A DNA stretch of 64,000 nucleotides, taken from the NCBI RefSeq assembly GCF_007827555.1, contig NZ_VISS01000012.1, forward strand, positions 36,236 to 100,235, given 5' to 3'. The stretch comes from Aeribacillus composti. Lineage in GTDB: Bacteria; Bacillota; Bacilli; Bacillales; Aeribacillaceae. The position numbers and the translations under genes are program-made. Positions within the stretch are counted from its first letter, which is position 1, and each line of letters starts with the position of its first letter. Below, one piece after another: positions 47,398 to 56,387 of the stretch. The notes under the pieces were generated by a model. That model made no database searches. It saw nothing but the letters and a program-made list of their open reading frames with translations, and was not told where the DNA came from.

Positions 47398-47772
47398 TTA
47401 ATCCTTTCTAAACGATAAGGGATGCGAATGATTTGGATCTGATTTGCGGCTGCTCTCGATCTCTTTTAAAAGATTTTGAATGGTTGAAATCGCATCATTC
47501 ATTTTATATAAATGTTCGTTTACCGTCTCCACATCTAAATGCTGAAAAGTTTGTAAAATATTTTTCAGAAAGTCACCTTGTTGATGTTTACGGCTTTTCA
47601 TACTGTTTGATCGGTATTTATTCCACAAAGGATCTTCCTCACCTAAAAGCTGCCAATCTTCATAAATCTCCTTCCATGTTTTCTTTTCTTTGCGGACTTC
47701 TTCTATTAATTTTGGATGTTTTTTAATAAATTGTTTAAACAATTCGAGTTTTGATAACGATTTTGTTTTCAT
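47398..47772 (-). CDS. ylbD: Spore coat-associated protein YlbD
   Basis: YlbD-like protein of 124 residues, charged and helical: KLELFKQFIKKHPKLIEEVRK near the N-terminus, WQLLGEEDPLWNKY, and a C-terminal coiled coil. B. subtilis YlbD is listed as a coat-associated protein; that role here is inferred. The ATG at 47772 has GAGGTGAT upstream. It begins the ylbDE pair after ylbC. Confidence 0.85.
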   Translation of the reverse strand: MKTKSLSKLELFKQFIKKHPKLIEEVRKEKKTWKEIYEDWQLLGEEDPLWNKYRSNSMKSRKHQQGDFLKNILQTFQHLDVETVNEHLYKMNDAISTIQNLLKEIESSRKSDPNHSHPLSFRKD

Positions 47773-47840
47773 GCGATCACCTCATAAACGTTTTTCTTAT
47801 ATTTAATATATCGATAACGGAAAAATTGGTGATAAAATGA

Positions 47841-47872
47841 AAAAGCGAGCCTCTTCATTTGGCCCGCTTTGC
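47841..47872 (-). terminator. Terminator at the end of ylbC
   Basis: Minus-strand stem AAAGCGgGCC / GGCtCGCTTT with a 9-base loop and a short T run; it overlaps the last codons of ylbC. Confidence 0.6.
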
Positions 47873-48862
47873 AATAAAATTTTGCGTATAAAATTTTTCA
47901 TACACTCCTACCCCTATATGTGTGAACCGTTCATCAAGAAGCGTTTTTCGGTGTCCTTCACTATTCAGCCAGCCTTCGACCACGTCAATTCCATCCATAT
48001 ATCCATGCGCAATATTTTCACCAGCCATTTCAAAATGAACCCCAGCCGATGTCAAACGATCGGAAAGAGAGCCTCTCTCAGGCGACACATGAGAAAAATA
48101 TCCTTTTTCACTCATTTCCTTGCTGTGAGAATAGGCGACTTTCGCTGTGCTTTCTTCCTGCTTAAGAGGACTTAAACCATTTATTGTTCGAATTACATTC
48201 GTTATGTCAACAATTTGTTGTTCTTCCCCGTACTCAATTTTCCGCTGCTCTTCCTCTGTTATAGGCTCTGCCGCTAAAAGCTCGCCTCTATATACAACTT
48301 CATATGGACGCTGTTTTACTAATGTTTGAACATCAAAAGCTCTAATGCTCGATAACGTTCCAGTGAATTTATCCATATACAACTGAACATAAAGATCATC
48401 ATTCAAACGGACTGTCGGCCTGACATTCAGGTCATCTTCCGACAGCTCGAACCGATATGAGTTTAAACCAATATCTGCTGTGACAAATGAATTGGGAGCG
48501 ACAATATGAAATACTTGGGTAGACGGCTGGCCAATTTGAAACGGATCTACATTTACTTCTTTTCCAATAGCAAAAACTGTAACGACCTTTCCGTTTAAAA
48601 CACCGAATTGCTTGTATTGCTGCAAATCATCTCGGTATATCCACCATTCATAATCGTATCTTGATGGATCAATCCGATCAGGTTTGCCAAAGGTTTTTAG
48701 TACTTCTTTGGAAGATCTTCCGACAAATGAGATAACTCCTTCCCCCACTTTTATTTCTTTGTCCGTTTTCTCTTGAAAATTTTGCTGTTCCGGAGGCAGT
48801 ACTGGTTCCTTTTGAAAGGTGACATATACGATATATGTTAATGTAATAATTACAAATATCAA
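47855..48862 (-). CDS. ylbC: CAP/SCP-domain secreted protein YlbC
   Basis: Extracytoplasmic protein: N-terminal membrane segment (IFVIITLTYIVYVTF), a CAP-associated N-terminal domain (about residues 45-190, with GVLNGKVVTVFA), and a C-terminal CAP domain (about 220-335) with HSKEMSEKGYFSHVSPERGS, AGENIAHG and GWLNSEGHRKTLL. CAP domains bind ligands or lipids; the role here is unknown. The TTG at 48862 has no ribosome site. An in-frame CTG at 48886 (reading LKRVTRIILIF) has AGAGGGG seven bases upstream and may be the true start. Confidence 0.85.
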   Translation of the reverse strand: MIFVIITLTYIVYVTFQKEPVLPPEQQNFQEKTDKEIKVGEGVISFVGRSSKEVLKTFGKPDRIDPSRYDYEWWIYRDDLQQYKQFGVLNGKVVTVFAIGKEVNVDPFQIGQPSTQVFHIVAPNSFVTADIGLNSYRFELSEDDLNVRPTVRLNDDLYVQLYMDKFTGTLSSIRAFDVQTLVKQRPYEVVYRGELLAAEPITEEEQRKIEYGEEQQIVDITNVIRTINGLSPLKQEESTAKVAYSHSKEMSEKGYFSHVSPERGSLSDRLTSAGVHFEMAGENIAHGYMDGIDVVEGWLNSEGHRKTLLDERFTHIGVGVYEKFYTQNFIAKRAK

Positions 48863-49022
48863 TATAATTCTTGTAACTCTTTTCAGTTCAATTCCCCTCT
48901 TCTTTCTTTGTTTCTTATATATTCTGTTTTAAGTCATTTTAATCAAAAATGGGGAAATTTTGCAAACATTTCATGAAAAATTCACTTCTCTCATTTTTAA
49001 TGGTGTAGTTTTTGTCTTTTCA

Positions 49023-49388
49023 TCATGTAAAACAACGTTCTGTTATAATGCCAACAACCTTTCCATCCTCAACAACCGGCAAATGATGAATATGATGAGC
49101 TGCAAGCATCTCAGCTGCGTCTTCTGCTGATGCATCAGGAGTGATCGTTACAACATCGCCGTTCATTACATCCGTAATTTTCGTAGAACCAGGACGTTTT
49201 TCTGCAATTCCTTTTGTCACAAGATCACGATCGGTTATGATTCCTGCTAATTGATCATTTTCAACGATTAAAACGGCATCAGCATTTGACTCTTTCATTT
49301 TCACAGCCGCTTCAAACACATTATCTAACGGTGTGCAAACAATACAATTTGTTAACATAATTTCCTTTACCTTTTTCAATGAGGACAC
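49023..49388 (-). CDS. ylbB: CBS-pair protein YlbB (short C-terminus)
   Basis: Two CBS domains (about residues 8-62 and 72-119), a fold that usually senses adenine nucleotides: IMLTNCIVCTPLDNVFEAA, IITDRDLVTKGIAEKRPGS, HHIHHLPVVEDGKVVGII. The partner process is unknown. It ends abruptly at TERCFT, 121 residues, about 25 shorter than I recall for B. subtilis YlbB (where the second CBS continues LGDLAIRE). The next frame stays open after 49035, so a recent frameshift is possible. The ATG at 49388 has GAGGTG upstream. Confidence 0.82.
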   Translation of the reverse strand: MSSLKKVKEIMLTNCIVCTPLDNVFEAAVKMKESNADAVLIVENDQLAGIITDRDLVTKGIAEKRPGSTKITDVMNGDVVTITPDASAEDAAEMLAAHHIHHLPVVEDGKVVGIITERCFT

Positions 49389-49463
49389 CTCTTATGCTTT
49401 TTGATCTATTATGGGAAATTTCGATTTTCTTTATTCGCTCTCCATTTGAATACCGAATTTTAT

Positions 49464-49492
49464 TTGAACATTGTGTAAATGCTATATATATA
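49464..49492 (+). promoter_or_regulatory. Candidate promoter of the yugN-like gene
   Basis: TTGAAC (49464-49469) and TATATA (49487-49492), spacer 17, about 80 bases before the ATG. Confidence 0.45.
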
Positions 49493-49579
49493 ACATTGCA
49501 TGTTTTAATTATTCATACTATTATTAAACAGTAGAGAGAAATCAATTTTTTGTTCGAAGCGCTTAGGAGGGAAATACAT

Positions 49580-49939
49580 ATGAAATTTGAACAAATCGGC
49601 CTGGAAGGGCTGACGGTGGAATTGTCTCACCTTAAGGATGCGTTGACAGAATTAGGTTTTATCCTTGCCGGCCAATGGGATTATGACCGTGTGACGTTTG
49701 ACAAGAAATTTGAGCATAAGGGCGATGTTTTTTATTTAAGAGTACAAGGATATTGTATTGAAGGCGATGTGGGAGGCCGCTACGCACTTATTAAATTGCT
49801 AACTCCAATATTAGGGAAACATTATTATCCTCATGGTGTCGAATATGGAGAGGATGAACATTTTCCAGCCGTCATCGTTGAGTCAAGCGAAAAACTGTTA
49901 AAGCGGGCAAAAGAAGCGATTGAAAGCTTAACTGTTTGA
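49580..49939 (+). CDS. yugN: YugN-like family protein
   Basis: Soluble protein of 119 residues of the YugN family: MKFEQIGLEGLTVELSHLKD, then GQWDYDRVTFDKKFEHK and GKHYYPHGVEYGEDEHFP. Function unknown. The ATG at 49580 has GGAGGG upstream; the frame to 49550 lacks a site. It stands alone on the plus strand between ylbB and ctaG, where B. subtilis has ylbA. The family call is from memory of the motif pattern. Confidence 0.75.
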   Translation: MKFEQIGLEGLTVELSHLKDALTELGFILAGQWDYDRVTFDKKFEHKGDVFYLRVQGYCIEGDVGGRYALIKLLTPILGKHYYPHGVEYGEDEHFPAVIVESSEKLLKRAKEAIESLTV

Positions 49940-49941
49940 AA

Positions 49942-49974
49942 AACTGCAGGCAAATCACCTGCAGTTTTTTTTAT
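49942..49974 (+). terminator. Terminator between yugN and ctaG
   Basis: Perfect 9-bp stem AACTGCAGG / CCTGCAGTT followed by a T run on the plus strand; convergent genes on both sides. Confidence 0.85.
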
Positions 49975-50870
49975 TTATTTGGTTCAGGAGACAAATTTTG
50001 CACATCGATGTCGTCTTTTTCTCTCTCTTTTTTCGCCCATTCAAAAAATACATGAGCTAAAAATGTTCCGTACACAAGCTCTTGGATCACTTTCATAATA
50101 ATGCCGCCAAGCTGCTGATCCTCAAGCAGCGGCATTCCGCTAAACATTTGCGGGCCTGACAAAGACAACCCAGCCAACGTATCAGAAGGAACACATAAGC
50201 TTAAAGTCTTTACCCACGCCTCCGGATTCGAATATGTTTCAAACAGCGGCGCACCTGCAAAAATGATTAAACCGCAGGCTGGTGTGATTAAAACGCTGTT
50301 TCCTAAAATGTAGGCAATTTTTTTCAGACCCCCAATTGGATGCCAATTTGGACTTTTTCCAATCAATGGCCAATACATAAAAAAGGCAAAAACGAAAATA
50401 AAAGTAGTAGCCGCCTCATGATAAATATAATTTGATTTTAATGTATCGAAAATAAACGGCACATGATACAAGGAAAAAAATAAATTAAACAAAATCATAG
50501 CCAATATCGGTTTAGTGAAAAATTTTACAACAGGTTTTATGACCGGCTTTTCCATAACAGCCTTCCATAACCATTCAGGAACGCCGATAATCAAAAGCGG
50601 TGCTACGATTAAAAACAAAATTGCCATTGAAGCCATATGCCCTGTAAATGTAATGTGCCCCAGCAAATCAAGCGGGCTTCCTTTGCTGACATAAAGGAGA
50701 ACGATTGCCAATATAAACACTAATTTTTGTTTTAGGCTGACCGGTTCAGAATTTTTAAAATAGTGACGAAGCGAATCGGTTAATAATAAGTAAAGCACAA
50801 TTAAAATAACACAAAATATAAAAAACAGCGGACTCCACATAGCGCGAAAGCCAAATATATCTAAACTCAA
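49971..50870 (-). CDS. ctaG: Cytochrome c oxidase assembly factor CtaG
   Basis: Polytopic membrane protein (caa3-type CtaG) needed for copper delivery and assembly of the oxidase. Seven or so membrane helices are visible, with the conserved HITFTGHMASMAILFLIVAPLL region (cited as GHMASMAILFLIVAPL), PEWLW and the C-terminal DQQLGGIIMKVIQEL. The TTG at 50870 (LSLDIFGFRAMWSP) has AAGGA nine bases upstream and gives 299 residues; TTG at 50888 is an alternative. It is the last gene of the cta operon, after a terminator. Confidence 0.9.
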   Translation of the reverse strand: MSLDIFGFRAMWSPLFFIFCVILIVLYLLLTDSLRHYFKNSEPVSLKQKLVFILAIVLLYVSKGSPLDLLGHITFTGHMASMAILFLIVAPLLIIGVPEWLWKAVMEKPVIKPVVKFFTKPILAMILFNLFFSLYHVPFIFDTLKSNYIYHEAATTFIFVFAFFMYWPLIGKSPNWHPIGGLKKIAYILGNSVLITPACGLIIFAGAPLFETYSNPEAWVKTLSLCVPSDTLAGLSLSGPQMFSGMPLLEDQQLGGIIMKVIQELVYGTFLAHVFFEWAKKEREKDDIDVQNLSPEPNK

Positions 50871-50999
50871 CTGAATCAATCCTTTCAATCATCGATCTAG
50901 TCGATTCCATTTCATTATACATGCTTTCCTTTTCTTTTTTCAATGAACGTTCTATGAATTTGCATTTCTTTCAGCAAGCAGATTTATATTGCCTTTAAA

Positions 51000-51032
51000 A
51001 AAAGAAGCAACCAGTTAAAACTGATTGCTTCC
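51000..51032 (-). terminator. Terminator between ctaF and ctaG
   Basis: Minus-strand stem GAAGCAAtCAGTT / AACTGgTTGCTTC with a short loop, then seven Ts; two mismatched or wobble positions. Confidence 0.8.
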
Positions 51033-51044
51033 ATAAAGAGTATT

Positions 51045-51374
51045 TTACCACCAGACAATTGTCATAAAGGCAAGAACCGTCAGAAATGTGACAAAAATAC
51101 CTGACCATATGAAAAACTGTGGTCCTTCATGTCCTTTATGATTCATATGCATGAAATAATATAGCTGGAAAATGACTTGAATGCATGCAAGCAGTACAAT
51201 AAATGGAACTTTCAACCATTCGTCGATTCCATCATATCCTACTGTAATAAAAGCTACAATCGTTAAAAAGATCATTAACGCAAATGAAACGACTTGGTGC
51301 TTCATTTCTTCCGCATTTTTTTTACGGCGAAACGCTAAATCAACTTTTGGGTTACGAGAATTTTCACTCACCAT
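51045..51374 (-). CDS. ctaF: Cytochrome c oxidase subunit IVB (CtaF)
   Basis: Small subunit of the caa3 oxidase, 109 residues, with three membrane helices (about 28-48, 56-76, 85-105) and the conserved LYYFMHMNHKGHEGP. The ATG at 51374 (MVSENSRNPKVDL) has GGTGGG upstream; the frame to 51446 overlaps ctaE and is not used. It starts three bases after the ctaE stop. Confidence 0.93.
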   Translation of the reverse strand: MVSENSRNPKVDLAFRRKKNAEEMKHQVVSFALMIFLTIVAFITVGYDGIDEWLKVPFIVLLACIQVIFQLYYFMHMNHKGHEGPQFFIWSGIFVTFLTVLAFMTIVWW

Positions 51375-51376
51375 CG

Positions 51377-52000
51377 TTATCCCACCATTCCCATTAAGTA
51401 TACAACTGTGAATATAAATACCCAAACAACGTCGATAAAGTGCCAATAAAGGCTTGCGACGTAATATTTAGGAGCGTTGTATAAGTTTAATCCGCGTTTT
51501 GCATTTCGAATCATCAGCGTTGTGATCCAGAGAAGCCCAAAGGCAACGTGTGCACCGTGTGTTCCTACTAGCGTGTAAAAGGCTGAACCAAGCGCACTGC
51601 TTGTCAACTTAAATTCAAATTCATGCATGTAATGATTAAATTCATAAATTTCCAAAATTAAGAACGCAAGACCTAATAAAACGGTGACTCCAAACCAGAA
51701 CTGCATTTTGCCAAATTGAAAGTTTTTCATATGATAAATTGCATAGACGCTTGTCAAACTGCTTGTTAATAAAAGCATTGTCGCTACAAATACTAATTTG
51801 ATGTCAAAGAGCTCCTGCGTTGAGGCCCCGCCAGCGGTGGAATCTCTCAACGCTAGAAACGTAGCAAACAACGTGGCAAACAATACTGTTTCGCCGCCTA
51901 AGAAAACCCAAAAACCTATAAACTTATTTTTCCCTTCGAGGGTGGCCTTTTCTGGCTGCTCAGGAAACGTTTCAGCCGTTAATTTTTCTTCTACATGCAT
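51377..52000 (-). CDS. ctaE: Cytochrome c oxidase subunit III (CtaE)
   Basis: Five-helix subunit III of the aa3/caa3 oxidase, 207 residues. Family hallmarks: GFWVFLGGETVLFATLFATF (cited as FWVFLGGETVLFATL), ALGSAFYTLVGTHGAHV and SLYWHFIDVVWVFIFTVVYL (cited as YWHFIDVVWVFIF). The ATG at 52000 shares its A with the ctaD TAA stop, so the two are coupled. Confidence 0.96.
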   Translation of the reverse strand: MHVEEKLTAETFPEQPEKATLEGKNKFIGFWVFLGGETVLFATLFATFLALRDSTAGGASTQELFDIKLVFVATMLLLTSSLTSVYAIYHMKNFQFGKMQFWFGVTVLLGLAFLILEIYEFNHYMHEFEFKLTSSALGSAFYTLVGTHGAHVAFGLLWITTLMIRNAKRGLNLYNAPKYYVASLYWHFIDVVWVFIFTVVYLMGMVG

Positions 52001-53868
52001 TATGCCTGAACCCCCCCATTATCATCTTTTAAAAGGTCTTCTTTATGAATATGGTATCCATGGTCATCAATAATCGAGCGTAAAAACATCGTACCGAACG
52101 TAATGATAAAGCCGATAATCGCAACCGGCACACCCCACGAATAGTCATTGTGGTACATGAGGCCGAAAGCGGCAATGAATAAGCCTATTGAAATAATAAA
52201 AGGCAAGATTGAAGAGTTCGGCATATGAATATCGCTTAGCGGTTCAGCAGGTGTTAAGCCTTTTTTGCCCTCCATTTTTTCAATCCATAAAGGATCTAAT
52301 CCGCGAACAAGCGGAGTTTGTTTAAAGTTGTATTCAGGTGGAGGTGATGCAACTGCCCACTCTAGTGAACGTCCATCTTCCCAAGGATCTGCACCTACTT
52401 TTTCTCCCTTCACAGAAGTAACCACAACATTGATCAAGAGAACGACTACTGCTATCCCCATCAGAACCGCACCTATTGTACTGATCAAGTTTCCAGTATC
52501 AAAGCCTTGGCCTGATAAGAATGTGAACACGCGGCGCGGCATACCCATTAAACCAAGGAAATGCTGGATAAAGAACGTTAAATGGAAACCGATGAAAAAT
52601 AATACAAATGTTATTTTACCAAGCGTCTCATTTAACATTTTTCCAAACATCTTTGGCCACCAATAATGGGCAGCAGCCAAAATAGCAAATACAACACCAC
52701 CAACAATTACGTAGTGGAAGTGTGCAACAACAAAGTAAGTATCGTGGTATTGATAATCGGCTGGAGCAGCAGCGAGCATGACTCCAGTTACACCACCCAT
52801 AACAAATGATGGAATAAAACCGACTGCATAAAGCATCGGTGTTGTAAAGCGGATGCTTCCGCCCCACATTGTAAAGAGCCAGTTAAACACTTTAATTCCT
52901 GTCGGCACACCAATTGTCATAGTTGCAACTGCAAAAATCGCATTGGCAATCGGACCAAGACCTGTTGTAAACATGTGGTGCGCCCACACCATGAATCCTA
53001 AAAATCCGATCAACACTGTTGCAAACACCATTGATGTGTACCCAAACAATCTTTTCCGAGCAAAAGTTGGAATAATTTCTGAAAAAATTCCGAATGCCGG
53101 CAAAACTAAAATGTAAACTTCAGGATGTCCAAAAATCCAGAAAATATGTTCATAAATGATCGTATTCCCGCCTAAAGCCGGATTGAAAAAGTTCCCGCCA
53201 AATAAACGGTCAAACATTAAAAGCGCAATTCCAACAGTCAGCGGTGGGAACGCAAACAAAATAAGTCCTGATGCTACAAAAGTAGTCCATGTAAACAATG
53301 GCATCCGCATGTATGTCATTCCGGGTGCACGCATATTAATAATCGTAACAAGAAAATTGATCCCGGAAATTAATGTTCCTAATCCGGAAATTTGCAGCCC
53401 TAGTATATAAAAGTCTACTCCATGTCCAGGAGAATTCAAGGCCACTGAAGCGTATGCCGTCCAGCCAGCATCAGGTGCCCCGCCTAAAAACCAGCTTAAA
53501 TTTAAGAAAACACCGCCAAAGAAAAACAACCAAAAGCCTAAAGAATTCAAAAACGGAAACGCAACGTCACGAGCCCCAATTTGGAGTGGAACAACTGCGT
53601 TCATATATGCAAACAATAACGGCGTAGCTGCTAAAAATATCATCGTTGTACCGTGCATTGTCATCAATTCGTTAAACGTACCTGCACTGACAAAGTCATT
53701 TTCTGGAATGGCCAATTGAATACGCATCAAAAGCGCTTCAATTCCACCAATTACAAAAAAGAGTCCTCCAGCGATTAAATAAAGGATGGCAATCTTTTTA
53801 TGGTCAACAGTTGTCAAATAGTCCCAAACCGTTGGCCAGAACCCTTTTTTCCGAGCTAACGTACTCAC
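52000..53868 (-). CDS. ctaD: Cytochrome c oxidase subunit I (CtaD)
   Basis: Catalytic subunit with heme a, heme a3 and CuB; reduces oxygen to water and pumps protons. The CuB histidine and tyrosine are in HPEVYILVLPAFG, the HH pair in WAHHMFTTG, and the heme a/a3 ligands in HDTYFVVAHFHYVIVGG. Length is 622 with about 14 helices, plus the C-terminal extension typical of caa3 oxidases. The GTG at 53868 has GGGAGG upstream. It follows ctaC by 31 bases. Confidence 0.98.
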   Translation of the reverse strand: MSTLARKKGFWPTVWDYLTTVDHKKIAILYLIAGGLFFVIGGIEALLMRIQLAIPENDFVSAGTFNELMTMHGTTMIFLAATPLLFAYMNAVVPLQIGARDVAFPFLNSLGFWLFFFGGVFLNLSWFLGGAPDAGWTAYASVALNSPGHGVDFYILGLQISGLGTLISGINFLVTIINMRAPGMTYMRMPLFTWTTFVASGLILFAFPPLTVGIALLMFDRLFGGNFFNPALGGNTIIYEHIFWIFGHPEVYILVLPAFGIFSEIIPTFARKRLFGYTSMVFATVLIGFLGFMVWAHHMFTTGLGPIANAIFAVATMTIGVPTGIKVFNWLFTMWGGSIRFTTPMLYAVGFIPSFVMGGVTGVMLAAAPADYQYHDTYFVVAHFHYVIVGGVVFAILAAAHYWWPKMFGKMLNETLGKITFVLFFIGFHLTFFIQHFLGLMGMPRRVFTFLSGQGFDTGNLISTIGAVLMGIAVVVLLINVVVTSVKGEKVGADPWEDGRSLEWAVASPPPEYNFKQTPLVRGLDPLWIEKMEGKKGLTPAEPLSDIHMPNSSILPFIISIGLFIAAFGLMYHNDYSWGVPVAIIGFIITFGTMFLRSIIDDHGYHIHKEDLLKDDNGGVQA

Positions 53869-53899
53869 GATGTAACCTCCCTTTTATAATTAGTGAGCA

Positions 53900-54982
53900 T
53901 TACTTTTCAACTGATAGGCTTTGTAAATAATCTGTTAATGCTTGAAGTTCTTCTTCAGTCAACTTACCGTATGTGCCTGTCATTGTGTTGCCAGGTTTAT
54001 ATTTTTCAGGATCTTTCAACCAGTTTTTAATATTTTCTTCATTGTGTTCCAAGATGCCGGCTACTCGTTCACGATCAGCAAAGTTAGCTAAGTTAGGTGC
54101 CGTTCGTGCTTGTTCAGGTCGGTTATCAGCTGGTGATACTGCATGGCAGCCGATACAGCCTTTATCTTTGAACACTTGTTCTCCCTGTTTTGCAGACGCT
54201 GTTTGAGCAACAGTTTCAGCTTTGAAATTTTTCATTTTATTAATCCAAGAATTAAATTCATCTCGGGAAACCGCCTTCACTTTAAAGTCCATCAATGCGT
54301 GAGATGGTCCGCATAATTCAGCACATTTCCCGTAAAAAATGTTTTCAGCTTCCTTCGCACGTTTTGAATCAATTTTTAACCAGAACTGGTTCTCATTATC
54401 TGTGTTTGTATCGATTTTACCACCAACTGGAGGAATCCAGAATGAGTGCTTCACATCTGATGCTTTTAAGTTAAAATAAACTTTTTCATCTGTCGGCAAG
54501 ACTAAATCTTGGCTTGTAATGACTCCATAGCCAGGATATTCAAATTCCCACCAATACAAACTTGCTCTTACATTGACAACAAGAGGATCTTTTCCTCCAT
54601 TTTTATCATCTGCCAACGCTTTTTTCATTGGGTCGGTATCCGCCAAATTAAAGGTGGAAGCAACTACCGGAACTGCCAATACAATCAGCAATAATATAGG
54701 AATAACAGTCCAAATGATTTCAAGCTTATGGCTTCCTTCCACTTGTACCGGAATTTTATCGCTTCCTTTCCGGCGGAATTTCATTAAGACATAAATAAAA
54801 ATAATCGTTACGACTGCAACAACAATCACCATGATTGCCGTACTCAACATCATGAGCGAAAATTGTTCATCGGCAACTTCTCCAGCTGGAATCAGCGTGG
54901 AAATAAACGGTTCGCCGCAGCCTGACAATACGAGCGTCATGACTGAAAGTAGTAACAAAAGACGCCATTTCAGCTTTTTCAT
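53900..54982 (-). CDS. ctaC: Cytochrome c oxidase subunit II with fused cytochrome c (CtaC)
   Basis: Electron-entry subunit of a caa3 oxidase. It begins with a lipoprotein signal (LSVMTLVLSGC, lipobox LSGC), has two membrane helices (about 42-65 and 85-108), the CuA domain with HSFWIPPVGGKID and CAELCGPSHALM, and a C-terminal cytochrome c domain with CIGCH (about 285-289) and methionine ligand in GNTMTGTYG. Length is 360. The fused cytochrome shows this is caa3, a cytochrome c oxidase, not a quinol oxidase. The ATG at 54982 has GAGGGGT upstream. Confidence 0.97.
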   Translation of the reverse strand: MKKLKWRLLLLLSVMTLVLSGCGEPFISTLIPAGEVADEQFSLMMLSTAIMVIVVAVVTIIFIYVLMKFRRKGSDKIPVQVEGSHKLEIIWTVIPILLLIVLAVPVVASTFNLADTDPMKKALADDKNGGKDPLVVNVRASLYWWEFEYPGYGVITSQDLVLPTDEKVYFNLKASDVKHSFWIPPVGGKIDTNTDNENQFWLKIDSKRAKEAENIFYGKCAELCGPSHALMDFKVKAVSRDEFNSWINKMKNFKAETVAQTASAKQGEQVFKDKGCIGCHAVSPADNRPEQARTAPNLANFADRERVAGILEHNEENIKNWLKDPEKYKPGNTMTGTYGKLTEEELQALTDYLQSLSVEK

Positions 54983-55087
54983 CGCTAAATCAAACCCCTC
55001 TTTCTTTGTTAAATCCTGTTCATAAAGAAAAAATGAAGAATTCCTTCTATGAATAAATTCTTATCTAGAAAGAATTACTACCGAACG

Positions 55088-56005
55088 TTAAATTATTGAA
55101 AAGGCAACCATAGCCACAAACAAAATGGTTAAATAGTTAATTGAATAGATAAACATCCACTTAGACCATTTTAAATCATTTTTCATTTTCAGTCCAATTA
55201 ATGACAAAATCAACCAAATAATGTTCAATACAGTAGCCAAAACGATGAAGCCAATGCCTAGGCTAAACAAATAAAAAGGAAGGGGCAGCAAGCAGGCAAC
55301 CCAAACAATGATTTGTCTTTTCGTCACCTCAAAGCCATGAACAACTGGAAGCATCGGAATTCCAGCTTTACGGTATTCTTCCGAACGCTTCATCGCAAGT
55401 GCCAAGAAATGAGGCGGCTGCCAAATAAACATGATTAGAAATAAAATCCATGCAATGATATTTAAATCATCAACTGCAGCCCATCCAATCAGCGGCGGAA
55501 CAGCTCCAGCGATGCTGCCGACTACCGTATTGATCGTATATTGGCGTTTTGTCCACATCGTGTATAGCACTATGTAGGAAAACACGCCTAACAAACCAAT
55601 GACGGCTGCGGAAACAGAAACCATTAGAAGCAAAATCGTTCCAATGGAAATGAAGCCGGTCCCCAGCAGCAATACTTGAAACGAGCTTATACGGCCCGTT
55701 ACGGTTGGGCGTAATCTTGTTCTTTCCATTACATGGTCAATATCTCTGTCATAAAAATTGTTGATTGCGCAAGATCCAGCAATAATAGCTGCTGTTCCAA
55801 GCAATGTAAACACAACAATATCTATATTTTCAAGAAAACCTTTACCGCTGAAATATAATGCCAACCATATTCCGGTAAAAGTGGTGATTAAATTGGAGTT
55901 GACGATTCCGATTTTAATTAATGATAAAAAATCTTTCCAAGCGGAAGTTGCCACTTCTATTTCTTGCCGATCGTTTAAAACAACTTCGCCCCTTGTATTA
56001 CCCAA
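55088..56005 (-). CDS. ctaB: Protoheme IX farnesyltransferase (heme O synthase) CtaB
   Basis: UbiA-family membrane prenyltransferase converting heme B to heme O. The two aspartate-rich motifs are [20 protein letters not shown] (cited as NNFYDRDID) and, in the later loop, [21 protein letters not shown] (cited as PPHFLALA). About nine helices; 305 residues. The start is a TTG at 56005 with GGAGG eight bases upstream. It is the first gene of the cta operon and diverges from ctaA, which takes its product on to heme A. Confidence 0.96.
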   Translation of the reverse strand: MGNTRGEVVLNDRQEIEVATSAWKDFLSLIKIGIVNSNLITTFTGIWLALYFSGKGFLENIDIVVFTLLGTAAIIAGSCAINNFYDRDIDHVMERTRLRPTVTGRISSFQVLLLGTGFISIGTILLLMVSVSAAVIGLLGVFSYIVLYTMWTKRQYTINTVVGSIAGAVPPLIGWAAVDDLNIIAWILFLIMFIWQPPHFLALAMKRSEEYRKAGIPMLPVVHGFEVTKRQIIVWVACLLPLPFYLFSLGIGFIVLATVLNIIWLILSLIGLKMKNDLKWSKWMFIYSINYLTILFVAMVAFSII

Positions 56006-56387
56006 TTGAATGACCTCCTCTGGGACGGCCTCCTATCTGAGACCATTTAGCGTTTGCCTCTATCATATAAAAAAAACACGAGACAAAAAAGCATTCATAT
56101 AGTATTAAACCATAATTCGTCAATTTTTTGTGTACATTTCGCGAATAAAGTTTGTCGAAATTGTGAAGCGGTTAAAAATAAAATATTTTCCGATTATAAT
56201 AATAGTTGGTCGAACGTTTCGGCAAAATGCCTTCCCCATAATATTTCTAGCAAACTCCTTTTGAATATTCAAGCTTTTTCTGATTCTACAAGAAACTATT
56301 TGTTTCGAAGTTTGATGTTTCTATACCCATTATGGAGTTTCTTTCGGCTTTTTAAACTTATTAAAGATGTTAGAAGGTGAATGAGAC
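56006..56387. promoter_or_regulatory. Divergent ctaB/ctaA control region
   Basis: Minus strand toward ctaB: TTGACG (56118-56123) and TATATG (56096-56101), spacer 16. Plus strand toward ctaA: TTAAAA (56172-56177) and TATAAT (56195-56200), spacer 17. Between them lie TTGTGAAG (56161-56168), like a ResD half-site, and a perfect Spo0A-box heptamer TGTCGAA (56153-56159). The ctaA leader would be about 180 nt; no ORF is seen in it. Confidence 0.5.

Noticed and set aside
53373..53627. 84-residue plus-strand frame in ctaD
   Set aside because: Antisense shadow of a fully conserved gene with no ribosome site.
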